Assembly: GCA_027943335.1 (NCBI GenBank)
Contig: BSBK01001581.1
Span: 819,001-883,000 of the forward strand
DNA from: Chamaecyparis obtusa
Lineage: Eukaryota > Streptophyta > Pinopsida > Cupressales > Cupressaceae
Direction of reading: 5' to 3'
Length of the DNA: 64,000 bases
The notes beneath the pieces were generated by a model that worked only from the letters and a program-made list of their open reading frames with translations, was not told the DNA's origin and ran no database searches. The translations under genes and the position numbers were made by a program. The stretch's first letter is position 1. Every line of letters begins with the position of its first letter. This document shows positions 61,462-64,000 of the stretch, piece after piece.

Positions 61462-61878
61462 TTACCTCAATATGTCTTTAGTTGCTGCATTAGGTACATA
61501 TGCCACAATCTTAGCTCCGAATATATAAGGTCTAAATAACTTTATCACTTTTACTAATGCATAAGCTTGTTTCTCATGTATATCATAGTTTATCTCAGAA
61601 GATTGTAATGTTTTACTGAAGAAGGCTATTGGTTTCTCATGTTCTTCATCATTTTTCTGTAATAGGACAACTGCAATGGTGTGAAAAGAAGCAAAAGAGA
61701 ACAATTGAAATGGTTTTGAGAAATCAAGAGATTTCAAAATTGGAGCTTCTTTGATTACTTTCTTAATGTTAGCAAAAGCCTCTAAGGCCTCATCTATCCA
61801 ATTTAAAACTGCATTCTTCTTTAGCATCTTTGTAATAGGCTTAACAATTTCTAAAAAATTTGAGACAACCCTCCACAC
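61462..61878 (-). pseudogene. Original RNase H of element B
   Basis: FKPFQLF-type segment reads KPFQLFSFASFHTIAVVLLQ, then HEKPIAFFSKTLQSSEINYD and HEKQAYALVKVIKLFRPYIF. The position of the first catalytic Asp (normally in a D-A-S-type motif) is Phe in SFASF, so the domain appears non-catalytic. Element B carries a second RNase H upstream of RT. Confidence 0.75.
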
Positions 61879-61929
61879 AAAGTTGATTTGTCCAAAGAAA
61901 GATTGAATCCCCTTAACATTTCTAGAAAT

Positions 61930-62966
61930 CTAAATCTTATCAATTACTTCAATCTTTTCTGGGTCTATTCTTACTCCATCTCTAGATACAATATGTCCAA
62001 GAAGTTTACCCTTAGTTACCCCAAAATGATATTTCTTTGGGTTCAAGGATACTCCATACTCAAGGGCTCTTTTGAACATTTGTTCTAAATGCTTACAATG
62101 GTCTTTTTCCCTTCTGGAATAAGCTGTGATGTCATCTTGATATATTACCATAATAGCATCAATGAAATCCTCAAAAGCCACATCCATGACTCTCTGAAAT
62201 GTAGCCCTAACATTTGTAAGTCCAAATGGCATCCTAGCATAAACGTATCTACCCCATGGTGTGGTGAATGTTATTTTATACTATTCTTCTTCTTAACCTT
62301 CACCTGATTATACCTGGAGAATCCATCCATCATGGATAACAACTCATTCCCAATAAATTTTTGTAATAATGCCTCCATATTAGGTTGTGCATAGTTGTCC
62401 TTTAATGAAGATATGTTTAAATTCCTGAAATCTACATAGAGTCTGATATCTCCATTTCTCTTCCTAATAGGTACCAAGTTTGAAACTCAAGTAGAGTGCC
62501 TAATTGGCTTCATGATACCGACATCCCTCATCTTGATTAGTTCCTCCTTCATCTTAGGAGCCAAAGTTGGATTTATTGGTCTTTTCCTTTGTCTAAAGGG
62601 CTTTGCATCAGGTCTTAAAGGCATTTCATCTTGGAACAAGTCTTCCCTATATGCCTTAAGATCATCGTAAGACCAAGAAAATACATGTCTATACTTTCTT
62701 AGTAAGCCAATAATATCTTCTCTAATTTTTGGAGTGAGTTTCTTACCAATAAAAACCTCTTTAGGAGTGTGTTCATTTCCCAAATTTATTTTCTCCACTT
62801 CCTCTATAGTAGTCTTATCAATTTTAACTGTACTATTAGAATCCTTATTATCAAACATTCTTTCTAATTCCATAAGGCCCTTTGGGATTTTAGTAGTCTT
62901 AAGTTGAATTACTTCTTTCCCAAATAAAGTATCCTTTCCTTCTACTGTTTCAACATAAGCATTCAA
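61930..62966 (-). pseudogene. Reverse transcriptase of element B
   Basis: Entry region at 62966-62487 (FSWSYDDLKAYREDLFQDEM, INPTLAPKMKEELIKMRDVG), then a stop, then VPIRKRNGDIRLYVDFRNLN and MMDGFSRYNQVKVKKKN with a frame change, then MPFGLTNVRATFQRVMDVAF, MVIYQDDITAYSRREKDHC (YQDD active site), SLNPKKYHFGVTKGKLLGHI. Order and motifs are of a Ty3/Gypsy RT. At least three disruptions. Confidence 0.85.
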
Positions 62967-64000
62967 ATAAATAAATAGATTTTCATACCTTTCTTCACAT
63001 CCAAGGAATTTTATGATGTCTCTATCATCCTCAAAAACTTTCCAATTATGAATGTTATCAGGTATTGATGGTCTTGATTTGATCTCTACCTATGAAATAT
63101 CTTCACATGAGATATCATTGTGCTTAACTGCTAAGTTAGCCATGAAATCATCAAGAATATTTTCAGACCTATCTATACAAGTTATTGAAAAAGCATCAAA
63201 ACATTCTATGGAGTCCCAAACCTCATTTTTTTACTTTTTTATATTTTGATTCTTAGTAACAAACTTATCTTGAATTTGAGATACAACTAATTCAAAATCC
63301 CCATAAATAGAAAGAATTTTAATACCATGCTTACCTGCTATTTTTAGACCTAGTAAGAGTGCTTCATACTCTACAATATTATTATTACAATCAAAGGCCA
63401 ACAAAAAAGAATATTTAAAGGATTTCCCATTCGGGGATATGAAAACTATGCCTACTTCATTACCACTTTTGCTACATGACCCATCAAAAAATATTTTCCA
63501 AATGAAATTACTATTTTCCTTAGCATGTATTTCAATAGGATTAGTATTTTCAACAACATCTTTATGAATACTTACTTGGAAAATCTCCATATCTGTATGG
63601 AAAAAGCATGTAATCTGACTTGGATCAACTTCTTCGATGATATAAGTACACCTTGGTTCCATATCAATCCTCATAATCATGTCATTCACTGGGATAGAAA
63701 CATAGGATAAATCTAATTGGACATTACAACCTACCAAATTAGACCCTTGTCTAGATAATAACATCCCATAACTAGGTGGTACCTCTACAATAGTAATATC
63801 AATTTGATAAGACTTTCTAGGGCAATAAGGAAACTTGAATTCAACATTTTTCATTATTCCAATAACTGGGACAGGTCTATTATCCATAGCATAGCATTTT
63901 CCATAAGTAGTATCTACATTCATTCCTAATTCCTTTATTACTCCACAAGGCATAATATTAACTATTTCTCCAGAGTCTAACATACAATTTTTAACTAATT
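62967..64000 (-). pseudogene. Aspartic protease plus second RNase H of element B (continues past the window edge)
   Basis: Near the edge LDSGEIVNIMPCGVIKELGM is the protease active-site loop (D-S-G-E), followed by VPPSYGMLLSRQGSNLVG. Then comes WKIFFDGSCSKSGNEVGIVF (first Asp), NNNIVEYEALLLGLKIAG (Glu), SIYGDFELVVSQIQ (second Asp), and after a stop near 63231 VWDSIECFDAFSITCIDRSE and ILDDFMANLAV, the tail of a plant archaeal-type RNase H. The order protease, second RNase H, RT differs from element A, where the second RNase H follows the first. The gag lies beyond the window. Confidence 0.8.

Overview
The window is plant nuclear DNA, AT-rich and built almost entirely from repeats. Two long Ty3/Gypsy pol regions of Tat type, PLS-class PPR fragments, a dynamin-related (DRP2) fragment and a CACTA transposon exclude a prokaryote. 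The long intergenic nesting and the style of the PPR and Gypsy families suggest a large-genome seed plant, most likely a conifer (inference). I found no intact host gene, rRNA, tRNA or CRISPR array.

The structure is a nested stack that can be read from target-site duplications (TSDs). (1) The oldest layer is a 165-bp tandem satellite covering positions 1-25415, about 90 monomers. (2) Three LTR-derived insertions interrupt it: a solo LTR (347-1553, TSD GTAGC), an LTR-like insertion (2473-3682, TSD GAAAA) and a complete gag/protease-only retrotransposon (7757-15882, TSD GTTTG/ATTTG). (3) At 25416 the array is cut by the LTR of a Gypsy element ('element B') whose minus-strand pol fills 60030-64000 and leaves the window. 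(4) That LTR is split by a CACTA (En/Spm) DNA transposon, 26249-57906, with CACTAGTACA termini, a CCT 3-bp TSD and GGTCAAA-type subterminal repeats. (5) The CACTA is itself split by a complete 17.8-kb Tat-type Gypsy element ('element A'), 26912-44699, minus strand, TSD AGTGG. The solo LTR at 347-1553 belongs to the element A family.

Without element A the CACTA is about 13.9 kb. It carries a TNP2-type transposase relic lacking its catalytic core, then a decayed multi-exon gene encoding a SET domain followed by a region resembling the second CACTA protein. It also carries pieces of unrelated host genes: two PPR fragments (minus), a PLP-dependent transferase (molybdenum-cofactor-sulfurase-like) fragment (plus), and the two last exons of a DRP2-type dynamin (plus). 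This is a gene-capturing CACTA, and its SET gene is the most interesting object here.

Element A carries gag, protease, RT, degenerate RNase H, a second (archaeal-type) RNase H and integrase on the minus strand. Between integrase and 3' LTR it also holds an antisense, plus-strand plant-mobile-domain (PMD) gene with its own TATA-like box. Element B instead has its second RNase H between protease and RT. Essentially all coding regions are pseudogenes, and where an ancestral codon can be guessed many stops fit C-to-T or G-to-A change, as expected of methylated repeats.
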